Shown: positions 1 through 12,042, counted from the first letter of the stretch. The stretch: DNA of 47,888 bases from Lingula anatina (GCF_001039355.2 NW_019774014.1:459806-507693); one strand, 5' to 3'. The notes: a model not told the origin generated them from the letters alone. Numbers and translations are program-made.

Positions 1-1330
1 AATGTTTCGTTTGTCTATCACATCTATCTATCTTTTCTGGAAGCAACATACTGAAATTAAATAATGAATTTTCGAGTCAATATTGTTTCCATTTAGGCTT
101 TCATTTTCAAGATTATCGACTGATATTAGTGTGGCACCAAAACTGACACACGTCTCGGGCGTAAGACTATCTATCTTAAGACATGGCAGTTCTACTATCT
201 ATCTTAAGACATGGCAGTTCTGCTCTCTATCTTTATTGCATGTCAAGGCATGGGATGGTGAATGAAAACTCCTCTAGGATTTCGCAACAAAAATTGCCAA
301 AACGATTCCATCTTGCAAACATTCCGTCAAATACATAGATATTGGAGTATATAAATAAACCATTCCTAAATTTTTGTGGCCATTTTTCGGAAATTCCATA
401 TCTTGTAACAGTGAATATTGGGCTGGGTGACGACTGCCGTCTCGAGGCGCTGGCTGCAGATGAAGACATGAAATTGCGCGAGGCCGTTAAAATCTAAAAT
501 GACGGAGGAACTCTGACCTCAACTGGGTTTAGGGATGTTCCGATGTTAAAGTGGAGTTGCCTTGGCAATCATGATAACAGAGGCACCAGATGACAGATAA
601 GCGGAGTGTAAAACTTTACATGTGGTATTCTGGGAAAAAATTTAGAATGTAGGGCGGGGAGTAGGATGTCTAACAGTTAATGCTTTAAAATAAACTACTT
701 TCATGTCGAGTTGGACAGTTATGTCTCCTCCGTGTTGTTCCATTATCCATGTTAACCATGGCTGAGGACAATACTCCCTTTGCTTTTACAAAGATGGTGA
801 TTTGAAAATATAACTCTTATACCTCAACCATGGAGGGTAGATTAAGTTTAATGATGCACATAATAAAAATAAATGTACAATAGCTAGAAGCAAAAGAAAA
901 AGAGAAAGTTATTCATTTTCGTCATTTATTAATTGGTTAAATAATCACACATTTACGTGTTTTCTAAAAGGGATAACAACTCGCCATTTTGGTGGGAAAA
1001 GTGCCACGTTGAAGTCAGCAGACTTTCCAATGGTAAAGTCAAAGTTAGTTCATGTTATTTAAAGTGTTATTGTAATGATATCTGAACAGATTATTGCGGA
1101 AGGTAGCCATCTAATGTATAAAGGTCTATATGGCCTGATGGCAAGCGTAAATTTCAGAATTTTCACTATTTGTTGTTTTCGATGTGTTTATTGTGAACAT
1201 TTTAATTTCATATGAAGTGTTGTTATCACTTTAGTTTGACCACGAAAGCATATATTTCGTTAGAGCATTTAAGTCATGTAAACTTTTTAAGAAAGGTTTA
1301 CTTCTTTCTTAAATAAGGTATAACTGTCTA
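1..1330. other. gene-poor flank
   Basis: I see no convincing exon here. The stretch holds a perfect-looking 28-bp tandem duplication (166-221) and, at 1187-1192, a TTTATT that reads AATAAA on the minus strand about 300 bases past the stop of the GPCR gene. This is a candidate polyadenylation signal for that gene. The short open frames present lack recognisable domains. Confidence 0.5.
166..221. repeat. 28-bp tandem duplication
   Basis: Two adjacent copies begin at 166 and 194 (ACTATCTATCTTAAGACATG at the start of each). A partial third follows (CTCTCTATCTT). It is a simple local duplication with no coding sense. Confidence 0.8.
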
Positions 1331-1541
1331 CAATATCCCCGGCTCCGTGTCTAAAGTACTAGTATATAACTATACCGGATATCTTCTGACTAGCTCTGTG
1401 TCTTAAGTATACAATGTAACTCTCTGTGATATTCTTCGGCTAGTCCTGCGTCTAAAGTATAACTCTCTGGGATATTCTTCGGCTAGCTCTGTGTCTAAAG
1501 TATAACTCTCTGTGATATTCTTCGGCTAGCTCTGTGTCTAA
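1331..1541. repeat. 43-bp minisatellite overlapping the GPCR stop codon
   Basis: Three near-identical 43-bp units start at 1417, 1460 and 1503 (each opening TAACTCTCTG and containing TTCTTCGGCTAG). Two more diverged units lie at about 1331-1416. The last unit runs into the minus-strand GPCR gene and supplies its stop codon and roughly the last 13 codons. The other units lie in the presumed 3' UTR. Confidence 0.85.
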
Positions 1542-2616
1542 TCTGATGCGACATTTCAATATTAATCGACTCCCTGCGTCTTTTTCTTTCAGAGCTACAG
1601 TGTGATTTCAAAACAGCAAGAAAAGATTTCCTAAACTCGGCAGAGACAAAGTTGTACAGTAGGGGATTAATGCTGGAATTGGTGTGGAGCAGTAACAAAG
1701 CCACGAACATAACAGTTTTAACAGCGGGAGATGGACAGTCGGCGATGACGACACCACTGGCCTCCAGTAGCAGCATTAGGTGTGCTGGCCCCCAGCAGAG
1801 TACAAAGAAGAAGGCCACTAGGGCTATCAGGACGATGAGCCGAGTACTGGAGGATTTGGCCGCCCTCACATAGGGCGCTGACTCCAGTTGCGTCCTCTCC
1901 ATCTCTGTCATGTCTCTCCGGACTTCTCTGATGATTAAAACCGAGATGACTGGTAATACGGTAGCTGGCAGGAAGAAATCACACCCAGACACCAACCCAA
2001 TGTACACGTAATACTCCGTCTGGCCGTTCACACACAGGTTACACCCGCCACCCTCAGTTCCACGATGAAATATGATGATAGGGATGTTAATACTGCATAT
2101 GACAGCCCATATGGCGCCGCTGGTCCAGATGGCACTACGGCGGCTCAGCACACCTCTGCACTGGAGAGGCCGAGTAATTCCTATGTACCGCAGAACACAT
2201 ATAGACACCAGGGAATAAATACTGACTCCCATAGTTACGTAACTGAAGTAGAAGGAAACTTTACACACAGAATCTCCAAACTGAATTGTCCCTTCACTGG
2301 CGTAGATGGACACTTGAATAGGGACACATATCAGGATAAACAGGAGATCGGCCACGGCCAGGTTCAGGAACAAACAGTTGATGTACATGTTCCTTTTCAC
2401 CACGATAATAACCAGCACATTGCCTATGATACCAATAACAGACACCAGGCATAACACCACCGGAAGTACGGAGTTAAACAGACTGGTATCCAAGGTGAAT
2501 GTGAGGTTGCCATGGTCACAGGTAGTTGTCACATTGGCATTCATGTTGTAACATTCGAAATCCGACATGTTCCACACTTCTGGTAAAGACAGTTCCGAAG
2601 ATACGAGTGAATTCAC
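1495..2616 (-). CDS. rhodopsin-family GPCR, galanin/allatostatin-A receptor-like
   Basis: Intron-free reading frame of 373 aa for a seven-helix, G-protein-coupled plasma-membrane receptor, probably for a peptide ligand. The extracellular N-terminus has three N-glycosylation sequons (N16, N28, N37). TM1 carries GNVLV (65-69) and TM2 carries LAVADL (86-91), followed by FILICVPIQ, a phrase close to galanin and allatostatin-A receptors. C118 at the top of TM3 can pair with C192 or C195 in loop 2. TM6 has CWGP (274-277), TM7 has NPLLY (317-321), and the tail is basic and Ser-rich. The expected DRY at the end of TM3 reads LRY (142-144), so the conserved acidic residue is missing. Family membership is clear; the ligand is inference. 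The last codons come from a minisatellite unit. A single-exon structure is common for such receptors and could also mean an old retrocopy, but the frame is intact. Confidence 0.9.
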   Translation of the reverse strand: MNSLVSSELSLPEVWNMSDFECYNMNANVTTTCDHGNLTFTLDTSLFNSVLPVVLCLVSVIGIIGNVLVIIVVKRNMYINCLFLNLAVADLLFILICVPIQVSIYASEGTIQFGDSVCKVSFYFSYVTMGVSIYSLVSICVLRYIGITRPLQCRGVLSRRSAIWTSGAIWAVICSINIPIIIFHRGTEGGGCNLCVNGQTEYYVYIGLVSGCDFFLPATVLPVISVLIIREVRRDMTEMERTQLESAPYVRAAKSSSTRLIVLIALVAFFFVLCWGPAHLMLLLEASGVVIADCPSPAVKTVMFVALLLLHTNSSINPLLYNFVSAEFRKSFLAVLKSHCSSERKRRRESINIEMSHQIRHRASRRISQRVIL

Positions 2617-2639
2617 TAACAGCGCTTCGCTTAGAAAGT

Positions 2640-5600
2640 GAATCGCTTTTTACGTTTTACAGTATATTTAAAACCTGGAGTTTCTTTACGCCGACTCTCA
2701 ATGAAATCTGACAGAAATATCGAGGCAGCGGTTGTTACTTTGAAAGATAACTGTACCGTGTCTTTCTTCAATAGCTTAGATAAATACGTTACCCGTGTTT
2801 CTCGACAGAAAAGCTGTTTTCCCGAGCATTCAACAACGTAATGGCCTATGCAACTTTAAACCTGTCACTTCTATCTTGAAATGATTGAAAGGAATAAATG
2901 TCTCAATATCCTTCAACCGATATTTTCAAAAGCAAGCCAATGTTTTGCAACAACATTACGAAATCGAATAAGAAGATATGAAACCCTCCTCAAATAATAC
3001 AGTATGATACTAGCTGGTGCCCAAAGGAATATTTTAAAGTATACACACAGACAGTGTTGGTAGTGGATTGCCTACCATGTGCGACCATTGGTCAGTCTCC
3101 AGATATTCCAAGGACAGTGGACTGCGTCCCTCACGTGCCCGGTGGACAGCCCGTGTGTACCCATTGTAGCCCATATCTGCCAGATGCGGTCAGAGTTCTG
3201 AGGTAACCTGGTCCACTCACTATACTTGAAGCTTACAACGTTTTAAAGACGTTGGCTGGTTTTACCGCCATTAGCTGAGGTTTCCCAAGGGAAAGGTCGT
3301 TTCCAGTTCGGCGACAAAATATTTGATACAGGAATCACACACATGTGACAGCGGAGATGAAGCACACAGTTTCAAAGCCGCCTTGGCCCCATTTTAGAGT
3401 TTTAGCACTCTCTTAGTCAGTGGCTCTTCTGGATAGCCGAACACATTTAATCTGTAACCGGAAGAAAATGAAATTAGTTGACTATTTGCGTACTCCAAGG
3501 TATAACTTTACACCACACAAGTCGATCTAAGCTTTATAATGTGAATTGCTTACCACGCTTGACTCAGTACCAGTATCACGCTGCATATAGGTTGCTTTTT
3601 TTCTTGTTGACTCAACAAAACTGATCTTTGAACTATCATCCGGCTGTTTCTGCAGGTGTTTGTAACGATTCATGAAATATTCCTAGATTTTTTGTCTGAA
3701 GTGTTACCGCTTATGCACTAGCTGTAATGCTAATTTAGTACTTGGAATCATTTGCCATGAACACCGGTTAACCACTAAAGGTCTATGGAATTATCTGTGT
3801 GGGGATACAGGTTGTTCAGTGTTGGTACTCGGGGGGTGGGGGGAGGGGGGGGGGGAGGGGATTACGTCAGATCATTTGCATCACCGTGTTAATGTAACCG
3901 GATCTGACCGTTCTTTATCATCAAGTGATGCATACTATAAACGTGTTACCCTAAGGTCAGGAAGCTACTGTGCCAGTGAGAGAGCCTCTTGTTTTGTAGC
4001 ATCACATGCCTGCTGGGGTCACTTTCGCTGTACCTACAGGGTGTGTGTCTTAGCATTCTGTAGATGATAGTGTTCCGAGCTCACACCAGGCGTAGGGAGT
4101 GTCACTGCACGGTCAAGTAGGAAACCTAAGGAGTTCATTTTGATCACGTCACATTGCTTACACAACTCATTAATTTCCCTAGCTTATTAATATCTTATTA
4201 ATCTCCAGGAACAGAAGTCAAATATAACATATTACTGTTGTCCCTTACTTTACATTATTCTACTAAAAACGTGTCACAGAAGTAACCAGGGTAAGTGTAG
4301 GCTGTGAATGAGTCGTTTACATGACGTAGATCTGTTAATGACACGTATGTCTATAGATTATATATATAGAATAAAAAACGCCGATTATTTTACATGTATT
4401 CCACTTAGTAATTTCCAGGATCAAAAGTTCTGTTACTTTTATATACATGTTTCTTGTCAGAAAATAATTAATACCAGTATATTGTGGGCGAGAAATAGAT
4501 GAAACCATTTGTCATAACTGTGATTTTTTCCCACTATATCTCCGTTTTGATTGTCATTTTACTCCGACGGCTGATAATGGCGGCCACGCGTTTTTATAAC
4601 TTCGAAGTCAGGTTATTAACAATTCTGTTGCAAGTTTAACTAGACTAGGCCGACAAAGGCACGTATGGTATTATTGAAAATGCATTCATGATTACCGTAG
4701 ACAAAATGGAGTTTGTACTGACTTATGGTTTACGTGTGCCAGTGGCGTCTGCCTTAATTCACTCTGTCAAGAAACAAGACGTGAATGGCCCTGAAAAGGG
4801 CACAATATTAATATGAAGGAATGATAGGTATACTGAGTTTTAATTAGGTTTCTCATTTCTCCAGTGCCACGTCGTCAATACCCTGTGGCTGGCCGGAGAT
4901 TTCTCATTACCTCAGCACCACTGCGCCGCCTGCGACTTATTATCTAAATTACTGGATTTCTGATAACCAAAAGGTGAGAGTGCAAATATCACACGCTGAG
5001 GCTTGAGCAGGTGCCCGTACATACGTTTCCGTGAAATGAACGTAATGTTAGAAAACAAGTTATTTGAGTATTGGAAATATATATCAGCTAGATAATTTCA
5101 TAGGAATGAAGACATTATTTTGTCAGATGAATTCTGAATAAAAACACAAGAACCGTGTATGGTGAAGTTTAATTTTAATTCTAAAACTATTGACAAAAGA
5201 CTACGTTTCTCATAAGTCTCTTAAACATTTCTCAATCATTGGTTATTTTAGATAAGACCAGAGTTCCCCCAGAGCGTGCATTAACCCCCTCACCCTCAGT
5301 GAACATGTGATAGACAAACCAGACATTAACCCTCAGCGTCGTCAATCCTGAGCGCGACATCGGGGTTTACTTGCAATAATTAGTATCAGTGGACTAATAC
5401 AGTCAGATTTGTTTCAGAACACAGATATAAAACTCAACTTAACAACAAGAGAGGTGTTCGTATCTCATTAACAAAAACAATTGCACTGCCTAAGTACAAC
5501 GGAGAGTGTGTTTTTGATTTATTTATTTTTTGCTGAGAGAGAGGAAGAGAGAGAGAGATAGTGACCATAAGTTGTAACGTATAACCTAGCTTTATTCATA

Positions 5601-7500
5601 TCATCTTCACCTATGTATAGCGTATCTCAATGCTGGTCTACGGGTCCCTACAAACTGTGAAGATAATTGTATCTAATGTTGTCAACTAGCCAACAGGTGT
5701 CAGTTTATCACACGTGTCTACTCTACAGCGTGGTACCGTCCAGCTGGTGGTGGTGGGTTGACGGGGGCTGGGAATGTACCCACACCTTGGGGTACGGATT
5801 AGATGCCATCATCAGTCCCATACTTCAACAATCCCTTGTCTCCTTTTAGCTTCTAAATTTCAATGTTTCGGTTACTCACCAAAATGCATTTTTGGACATA
5901 AAAATTAAGCAATTTTTAGAATTATCACCAAATTCTTTTTCAGGGCTTACAAAACAAATTTTTTGGATAATAAAATTAGTCGATTTGCTTGTAATGTACT
6001 GAGAGATTGCAGCCCTGTGTTGTACACACATAATTGGAAGGTCATTTTTTTCCAATGAGAAAAACACATACAAGTAGCACCTGTTTCTACCAGCATGTCT
6101 TCAGCTGTACCTCACTAGTATGTGGTGTGTATAATCTGAGGTGTTATGCTATGCAATACAATGATTGAATTTAACATCCCTTGCTGATTCTAACACCCAT
6201 TGATATTATGCACCCTATCTCTAATGAAGTAACACATTCACCAGGAAAACACATGGTTACAATTACCAGTGTTCGAATTCAGTATTAGCACATCAATCAA
6301 TAATATATATAATGTAACATTGCATATAAATATAATTTTATGAAGGATAGTCTGGCCGCACGATCTTACTGATGACATATAGTTTTCGAGATAAAAATAT
6401 CTTCCGGGTTGAAGACTTCCTCCGTCACAGAGTCAGTTGTTGTTGTTGCAGAGCCTAAGTGGTTTTATATCAACAAACTGGTCTTCAAAACCGCACCACA
6501 AAGCTTGCCTAATATAAAAGACACTGTGTGAATGTCACCAATAAACGTGAACTTACATGTACAGTTTTCTCCAGTGCCGTCTTGCTGCCACCAGGGTCAC
6601 TGTCAGGGCAGGGGACTTTAGACCAACAGTCACTAGAGTATGCAAGGTACTGTTTCCTTTCTTCCGGTTTCCAAGCAACAACTTACAGTAAACACCTTAT
6701 CATTATAACGACGAACGGTTTGATATAGAGTCAAGTAGAGGTGAGACCGACAATTCCGGTTGTCTCCCGTCTACGTATTACCTGCAATGTGATATTAACA
6801 CTCTCCTACATGTAATGACTGCCAGGTGCAGACTATCTACCTGTATGTCAATCACCGCGACAATTACACTCTCATGGAAATACACATAGCCATTTGGAAT
6901 ATAGTAAAATCCATTCAACTAAATGTCGATGATGAATTTTAAAATTCTATACGAAACAGCATATTTTCTAGAAAACAGGCTGTAAGAAGTAATAGTTTTA
7001 ATGAATCAATCAAGTGCCAATGACACAATAAACTACAATACGTACTTTGCCTCTTCCAACCATCGCCTACAGAACCCATTATCAGGTGCCCATTATCCCC
7101 TCATCTGGCACGTAGTCAAAAAAACATGCGCAATATTCGTGTAACATACATATATAGACCAGAAGGGGCTTGTCAGTAAGAAACTATACCAGCAGTCCAT
7201 GCATTTTATACTCGTATATCTCGAGTAGCAACTAACGTAATGCTGTATTCTACACACTCCTTTACAAAACGCATACTGCAGTTTAAACTGATAATACCCC
7301 GGGGATTTCCATAAGAGTACCAAGCTAAGTGCCTCTGAGTCAAATCTGTGACCTCTGTATAACATACCGTGTGTATATCTTCCACAACTACAGGGTAAAA
7401 CTATCTAACAGTACCATTTACGTTTAATTATGGCACCGAATTTAAGAAATATATCCCCTGGGCTGTAAAAGGGGCTGCCAATAGCTATCAAAATATGGAA
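2640..7500. other. gene-poor DNA upstream of the GPCR
   Basis: No exon with a recognisable domain in either strand. It presumably contains the GPCR promoter near 2620-2900 on the minus strand, but I see no clear TATA box. Distinct items are a guanine-rich run at 3829-3860 and a short GA-rich run near 5536-5560. Confidence 0.45.
3829..3860 (+). repeat. guanine-rich run, possible G-quadruplex
   Basis: A string of G tracts of 4 to 11 bases separated by single T or A bases. It satisfies the usual quadruplex pattern of four G3+ tracts with short loops. It lies about 1.2 kb upstream of the GPCR start. A chance low-complexity tract is equally possible. Confidence 0.55.
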
Positions 7501-7514
7501 TATGACTAATTTAA

Positions 7515-7529
7515 CCAGCAGGGGGCGCT
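7515..7529 (+). promoter_or_regulatory. CTCF-like motif
   Basis: CCAGCAGGGGGCGCT matches the core of the well-known CTCF consensus base for base. The protein and its motif are conserved in most bilaterian animals. The site sits in a long gene-free stretch between the GPCR and SLC43-type genes, where an insulator would be sensible. Occupancy is not shown by sequence; a 15-base match can occur by chance in a genome. Confidence 0.4.
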
Positions 7530-8214
7530 GTATAGAGATGAGAATGTTGTGCAAACAGCCGTTGGAGCAAGTACCCTGAGTTTCAGAGATTCTTGGAACT
7601 CGTCTATGAGATGATCAAGTCTGCCATTTCAATTTCCTAGGAAATCCAGAGAGAAAGTGAACACATGCAACACATTTGACAGTAACAAGTACATGTACAT
7701 GTTATACATGAGCTATTTGGTATTTAGGTTATATAATTTGATTTAACAATATTTGTAGAAATGTGCTAAACATACTATTAAAAACACGACCTCCAGTCAG
7801 TAGTTAATAAGTAGTAACACCTGTCCCAAGGTAGCTTTCATCTTAAACCTGACCCAAAGACGTGTATATTATTCGTGCTTAAACATTGGGAAAAATCCAG
7901 AAGTCCCAAGTCTGAAAACACCGCTTCGAACGCTAAGGCAAGATGATCCATTGTATCAGTTGTATATAACATTATCATTTGTTTTGAGAAAATTATTGGC
8001 AGGGGTCCTTACCTGGCGCAAGATCGTCACCTTGGCCGACTTTCCTCGGTCTTTGTTTTTCTTTTTAGATAGGAATTCATTAAGCCAATAGATTCTTTAA
8101 AATATGAGTATCGGGTACTGTTTTCTAGTAAAAGATAAAAACTAAAAACGTGAGAATGAAATTGTTTATGGATTCAGGTTTTAAAATCGAATTAAAATCT
8201 GATACTGCATTCAC

Positions 8215-8218
<4 letters not shown>

Positions 8219-8251
<33 letters not shown>
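8219..8251. repeat. (AT)n microsatellite
   Basis: About 16 uninterrupted AT units. Confidence 0.95.
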
Positions 8252-8252
<1 letters not shown>

Positions 8253-8561
8253 GGTACTACTATAAACCAGTTTACTGCCAAACGTCTGCTATTGCTCTGT
8301 ACTACAGTGAAAGCAATGAGGCTAGAATCCTACGCATTAACAGTTCAGAGATGTCTAGAAGAAATGGGCTCATTACTTTTAGAGATTTACTTAATAGCCT
8401 TAAATGTTCAGCTCTTTGAAATGGCCTGCACAGTGTGATATATCATGACTGGTAGAAAACGCCACATGTGCCTCTGTGTGCGCTGCTGCTGCCTAATTGA
8501 CCATACAAACTGCTGCACAGTACTATTCTGCCAGAACAACCACCACAGGTTATCACTGGTC

Positions 8562-8594
8562 ACACACACACACACACACACACGCACACACACA
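8562..8594. repeat. (AC)n microsatellite
   Basis: About 15 CA units with one CG interruption. Confidence 0.9.
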
Positions 8595-8730
8595 CTCAAA
8601 CACGACCAGTATTATGAAATAGATCAAGGCTTGTTTGCTGAAAAGGTTCAATATTCACTGTGTCAGTTTTAATTGGCCAAGGTTTTTGTACCACACGCCC
8701 AGTAGAAATTAATGCTTTTACTGTTAGTCT

Positions 8731-10411
8731 AGTGGGATTTTTGAAAAAAGGCTCTGCATAAGAAGCAAGAGGCATTTTGGGGTAAAAGTTGGGAACCAGG
8801 CTTATAAGCATAATTTTGGCATGCTGAATCCGATTAACCCGGTTCCCAAGCGAAATTTTTAACTGTATAATTAAAAAAAAAAACAAGAACAAAATGGCCG
8901 CCAGGTTTCCAATTTTCTGCAATATCTCTGTAACTAGATAGGCGAATATGACAAATGAAGTGTTTTTACCGATATTTTCAGGGTCGAGGAACATTATTAA
9001 GATATTTCTGTAAGAATTAGATTTACAGAATTTCCCTAAATATGCAAATTAGGACCGCCATTACTGAAAAAAAAACCGTTTTACTTCTGTATCTCTGTAA
9101 CTAGGCAAGCAAACGTGACACATGAAGTGTTTACACCTATGTTCTCAGGGTCGGGGAATGTGATGAATCAGAGGCCTTGTCTGATGGGTAGCGCTGACTT
9201 TTTTTTTTGTTTCTTCACTGTATCTGTCAAACACAAGTCAAACTGCTGATAGTTAGAACCTGCCTTCAGAACTGCTCTTAAGTGTGTGTCAGTCAAACTA
9301 CCAAAGGTCACTGCATTGTCAGGTTTTAACAGTGACATTGCCAGTGCTTGCCCATCAATTATAAGGCAAGGTGAGCAGAGGCGGATCCAGGATTATTTGA
9401 AGGGGAGGGGGAGGGGGATCCGCAGTTGCAGATAGCAGAGAATGCACGCGTTGTTATCCGTTTCCATTTTTAAATTTTGTCTCGGTGATTCTTTGTGTAA
9501 GAGAAAATCCTTACCAACTGATATTCTTATTAATATTGAGTTCATAAGAATTTAATACCTCGTTGTTATCAGCTATAAAATTACCCATGTGCTGTTTATA
9601 ACGCTGATCTAAATACGTATTTAAATTAAAATTTTGGTGTATTGACACGGGTTGATTTATTAAAGCTATATCGAACATGATAACAAGTGTTATTTTAATT
9701 CATTACTAATATAAAACAATGAAAATCAAAGAAAATATGTTTAAAAAAATCCATTTTAAATGTCAAGTCTGTACATTGCATCACATGAATTACTTTATTC
9801 AGCAAATCCCTCCATTGCATTAATAAAGGAATCACCTTTTTCAAATCTAGGCAACAGGGGCAGTTGTGTGATCCAATATGTTTACATCCCAATGGCAGCG
9901 CAGTATTTAATTGCCAAATTCAATTCAGATTCAAATAATTGCTACAGTGTGACAGTGTAGCACTAATTACTGATTTGGTTATAGTGAAAATGTCTTAACC
10001 ACTTTCTGTGACCCTGAAAACACAGGTGTGGGCACTTCATGTGTCACATTTGCTTGCCTAATTAAGAAGATACAGAAGTAAAACGTTTTTTCAGTAATGG
10101 CGGTCCTAATTTGCATATTTAGGGAAATTTTGTAAATCTAATTCTAACAGAAATATCTTAATAATGTTCATCGACCCTGCAAATATAGGTAAAGACACTT
10201 CATATTCGCCTGTCTAGTTACAGAGATATTGCAGAAAATTGGAAATCTGGCTGCCATTTTTTTTTTTTTGCAAATTAGACAGTTAAAAACGCAAAATTTC
10301 GCTTGGGAACCGGGTTAATCGGATTCAGCATGCCAAAATTATGCTAATAAGCCTGGTTCCCAACTTTTACCCCAAAATGCCCTACCATTCATATTTTGTG
10401 GAAATCCCACT
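8731..10411. mobile_element. fold-back-type element with about 400-bp inverted arms
   Basis: The left arm (8731-9152) and right arm (10011-10411) are reverse complements over almost their whole length, with few mismatches and small indels. Shared stretches include TTTTGGGGTAAAAGTTGGGA, GCATGCTGAATCCGATTAAC and CCTAAATATGCAAATTAGGA. The outer ends read AGTGGGATTT and AAATCCCACT. Inside each arm a unit of roughly 150 bp occurs twice in direct orientation, recognisable by 'TCTCTGTAACTAG...GTGTTTACAC...CAGGGTCG'. Long arms built of direct repeats resemble fold-back transposons. The 858-bp spacer has no recognisable gene, so the element is non-autonomous. No clear target-site duplication was identified. 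Confidence 0.75.
9153..10010. other. spacer of the fold-back element
   Basis: No coding sequence seen. Near 9377-9400 lies GCGGATCCAGGATTATTT, which matches the terminal part of the miniature element at 17011-17266. It may be a solo end of that family inserted in the spacer. Confidence 0.5.
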
Positions 10412-10860
10412 AAACTATGTTAATCAAAGAAAGGAACAATACCTCAGTCTGTCAGCTCCTCCAGCGCCTCTCTTCGTCTTACTTAGCACTATTATCTCCT
10501 GACATAGCACTATTATCTCCTGACATAGCCTCAGGTCGCTGTTACCAATACAAATGTCTCGAATCTACAGGGTGCAGCCATAGTCGATGATTCCAACTTC
10601 TGAACACGTGGATGATATTAATCCTGTAGTGGCCTATGGCTGGGGCTATTACATCTAATAGAAGTAATTTCCCTTCAGTAAACGACCTAAAGAGGGGACA
10701 ATTCAACAATGCTATAATGATTCCCCTGGGGATAGTTTCTCTTCATTTGATTGTCCTTTCTATATTATTCAAACAGCAATTTAAAGGCAATTAGCTAAAA
10801 AGCACATGTAATTACCCAGTATAAGGTCAGAAGAGCAATTTTAGTGAAATCGTACAGAGG
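10412..10860. other. intergenic, nothing recognised
   Basis: Only an 18-bp tandem duplication (TATTATCTCCTGACATAGCA type, about 10490-10530) stands out. Confidence 0.5.
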
Positions 10861-10869
10861 ATATTATGG

Positions 10870-11205
10870 TGCATATAGCAACATGTACCAACATGTACCA
10901 ACATGTACCGACACGTACCCCGGTATCAGGATGTACCAAGATAAACCAACATGTACTAACATGTACCAAGATAGACCAACATGTACCAAGATAGACCAAC
11001 ATGTACCAACGTGTACCGACACGTACCAAGATGTACCAAGATAAACCAACATGTACCAACATGTACCAAGTTAGACCAACATGTACCAAGATGTACCAAG
11101 ATGAACCACGATAAACCAAATTGTACCAAGATAGACCAACATGTTCCAAAACGTGCCAAGATTAACCACTATTTACCACTACGTACCAAATGTTCCAAGA
11201 GATAT
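10870..11205. repeat. 10-bp minisatellite (ACATGTACCA family)
   Basis: About 33 units of 10 bp, consensus ACATGTACCA or AAGATAGACC-type variants, decaying toward the right end. The period is not a multiple of three and stop codons are rare in it. Several long open frames therefore cross it on both strands, encoding low-complexity Tyr/Trp/Val-rich or Thr/Cys/Tyr-rich peptides. These are by-products of the repeat, not genes. The unit contains the palindrome ACATGT or GTAC and its period is close to one DNA helical turn. Confidence 0.9.
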
Positions 11206-12042
11206 CAGCATTTCTTTGTCTCGCCCAAATATCATGGAGGCGTTAAAATAAGTAAAAAAGTTGTTTGATTTTTCCTTAATCGTGTAAATTATGTATTGAG
11301 ATAATTACATCGGTATATGTGTATACAATGTACATGGCTTTCATGCGCATATATCGCACCTCAGCTAAGGTTGAATACCGACCGATGTACCTGGAGAAAA
11401 CATCTTATTTCTTTACCCGTCAATCACACACGTGTGCTACGCATTACTAAGCTGAAACAGGTCCCATTTTAATACTTTCAGTCCGTCAAATATTAAAACA
11501 TATCAAGAAGAGAGAAGCTGGTCACGAAGCAACTGTTGGTAGCCACGATTCTGAAATGCACTCCGGTCTACGTTAATTTAAATGTACTGGAAGCCAGGAC
11601 GTAGCGTGCAGTTTTAGCTTTATTCAAAAATAACTTTTACCGATGCAGTCGGGTGTAGCGGCATATACTGTTAACACAATCCTCAGGAAATTATCGAAGC
11701 TTCCTTCTTATTTTGCTTTCTCTTTTATAATTTGCAAGTCTTTATTTATTTTACTTCGTCTCATGTTTTTTCTTCCAGCATTCGTGTTTCTGTCAGCCTT
11801 CTGCTCTTTCTTTATTTTCTGCCATTTAGCCGTTTAGTATTGTAAGGCGATAGTAAACAATGAAACGTTTCTATCTGTCGTGTCCGAAATAGTCGCTGTT
11901 TATCGTTTTACCTGAATAATTCCTTATAGTTCCTTCTGCACTCTATACATGCGCATGCGGAACATTAACATTACCTCGGCAATATTCAGTTACTTGTACG
12001 GCGTTCTGTGTATCACTGGTACATTAGTGGTCATTTTGGACA
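11206..12042. other. 5' region of the SLC43-type gene
   Basis: No coding exon. It should hold the promoter and 5' UTR of the downstream transporter, but I cannot point to a core promoter element with confidence. Confidence 0.4.

Larger units (their letters stand above)
7530..8730. other. intergenic DNA with dinucleotide repeats
   Basis: No gene seen. It holds an (AT)n tract (about 8219-8251) and an (AC)n tract (about 8562-8594). Both can expand or contract and explain the short open frames that overlap them. Confidence 0.6.

Noticed and set aside
2065-2454. 129-codon plus-strand frame
   Set aside because: Antisense shadow of the GPCR coding sequence.
8596-8994. 132-codon open frame on the minus strand
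   Set aside because: It lies across one arm of the fold-back element; the other arm does not keep the frame and no domain is visible.
10841-11268. Overlapping open frames on both strands encoding Tyr/Trp/Val-rich or Thr/Cys-rich repeats
   Set aside because: They are produced by the 10-bp minisatellite, occur in several frames on both strands, and have no start context or homology.
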